From the NCBI GenBank assembly GCA_900544755.1, contig UQWQ01000054.1, forward strand, positions 1 through 15,521: a DNA stretch of 15,521 bases, given 5' to 3'. The notes beneath the pieces were generated by a model. The model worked only from the letters and a program-made list of their open reading frames with translations. It ran no database searches and had not been told where the DNA came from. The stretch comes from an uncultured Collinsella sp. (lineage in GTDB: Bacteria; Actinomycetota; Coriobacteriia; Coriobacteriales; Coriobacteriaceae). Below, one piece after another: positions 14,889 through 15,521 of the stretch. How positions within the stretch are numbered: the first letter of the stretch is position 1; the number at the start of each line of letters is the position of its first letter. Made by a program: the position numbers and the translations under genes.

Positions 14889-15356
14889 ATGGACGATCAA
14901 AAACAGGACAACACGTTTATGCCGGAGCAGGACGAAGCATCCAGCCCGCAACCGATTCGATTCCATCGCCCCCACATCTCGCAAGAGCCCATCAATGACC
15001 CAGAGCCCAAATATGTGACAAGAAACCGATATCAAACACTCGAAGAAGCGCAAACGGGGCGCAAACATATGGGCGTCGCCTCGGGAGACCCTGTATATCT
15101 GAAAGACGCACCATTATCTAAAAACAGCGTAGCTAGTGATGAGCCGATGAAAGCATCCGCCGCTCATCAACAAAGAGGGCCTCGACCCAAGCAAACCTTG
15201 ACGCATTCGGCTCGCTATCTCGAAACGCCAAAACAGGGAAAGTCAATCTTCGTTTCGTCAAGTAAACGACGCAAGCAGCATCAGCTGACAATCCTGCTTA
15301 TGATCATTGCGGCCATAGCAGTTGCCCTTGTTATACGATTTATTTTCTTTAAATAA
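14889..15356 (+). CDS. Small tail-anchored protein of unknown function
   Basis: A 155-aa protein with a hydrophilic N-terminal region (about 1-125, rich in Gln, Glu, Lys and Pro, probably disordered), a basic cluster SKRRKQHQ (124-131) and one C-terminal hydrophobic segment (about 132-154) ending in FFK. No signal peptide is seen. The basic stretch before the membrane segment predicts a cytoplasmic N-terminus. AAGGG lies 4 nt before the ATG. A TACAAT box at 14845-14850 is a plausible -10. It diverges from hsp20 across an AT-rich region. I do not recognise the family. Confidence 0.7.
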   Translation: MDDQKQDNTFMPEQDEASSPQPIRFHRPHISQEPINDPEPKYVTRNRYQTLEEAQTGRKHMGVASGDPVYLKDAPLSKNSVASDEPMKASAAHQQRGPRPKQTLTHSARYLETPKQGKSIFVSSSKRRKQHQLTILLMIIAAIAVALVIRFIFFK

Positions 15357-15387
15357 AGTCTCAATACCAAAAACAACAAGATCGTCT

Positions 15388-15410
15388 GGTGTAATTGAGT
15401 CATTTACACC
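15388..15410. promoter_or_regulatory. 23-bp operator-like palindrome
   Basis: The sequence is GGTGTAA, T, TGA, central G, TCA, T, TTACACC: a dyad with only one mismatched position per arm and a single central base. No T-tract follows directly. It may be a protein-binding site or a small hairpin at the 3' end of the upstream gene. Confidence 0.35.
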
Positions 15411-15418
15411 CCGTAAAC

Positions 15419-15454
15419 GCAAAAAAGGGGGAGGCCGCGAGGCCTCCCCCTTCT
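15419..15454 (-). terminator. Intrinsic terminator for a minus-strand transcript entering from the right
   Basis: A 12-bp stem (15425-15436/15441-15452) with loop GCGA. The strong T-tract (six T plus GCG) is on the minus strand, so it mainly ends a minus-strand gene located beyond about 15460. It may also stop plus-strand transcripts from the small tail-anchored gene. The last 60 bp hold no gene that can be assigned. Confidence 0.75.
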
Positions 15455-15521
15455 CAGTTCAAGCGTACGGCTCGGTGCCGTCCACCGGTCAGCGGCGCCC
15501 TGGCCTCCCACGGGCTGGCCC

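Noticed and set aside
15455..15521. A partial gene or RNA at the right edge
   Set aside because: The minus-strand terminator implies a transcript from the right, but the 67 remaining bases give no decisive frame or RNA signature. One minus frame is open to a TGA just before the terminator and another has an internal stop.

Overview
The window looks like chromosomal DNA of a high-GC Gram-positive gut actinobacterium of the Coriobacteriia, most likely Collinsella or a close relative. This is inferred from the GC-rich third codon positions, AGGAGG-type ribosome binding sites, the tilS-hpt-ftsH order, protein character and recurrent GTACAAT-type -10 boxes. No database search was possible, so the taxon is an inference.

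Layout. Left arm (1-466): a structured repeat element, then a promoter and a roughly 235-nt leader that ends in a strong intrinsic terminator just upstream of cstA (467-2356, CstA-type transporter). A terminator separates cstA from a single-gene unit (2540-4732). That gene encodes a 730-aa protein with an N-terminal winged-helix-like domain, a linker of about 370 low-complexity residues, and a C-terminal Toprim domain resembling Wadjet JetD, with no jetABC genes nearby. A second, inverted copy of the structured repeat follows (4738-4830). Next is an RlmD/TrmA-type RNA uracil methyltransferase (4986-6434) and a convergent terminator.

Middle (6513-8806, minus strand): a PHP-family phosphoesterase and a class I/II aminotransferase, then a 64-bp near-perfect palindrome that resembles REP or MITE debris.

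Right (8864-13242, minus strand): the housekeeping cluster tilS-hpt-ftsH, reading right to left, with the ftsH start 1 nt after the hpt stop. Divergent from tilS is a YycJ/WalJ-like metallo-beta-lactamase-fold protein (13291-14100). It shares a convergent terminator with an hsp20 small heat-shock gene (14182-14613, minus), whose Shine-Dalgarno sequence lies in a small hairpin. Last come a small tail-anchored protein of unknown function (14889-15356), a 23-bp palindrome, and a terminator oriented for a minus-strand transcript entering from the right.

Most genes are housekeeping. The parts that deserve attention are the orphan JetD-like fusion, the pair of co-varying structured repeats around the cstA/JetD-like segment, the cstA leader (possible Val/Ile leader-peptide attenuator), the palindrome at 8743-8806, and the hsp20 leader. 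No tRNA, rRNA, CRISPR array, transposase gene or prophage gene was seen.
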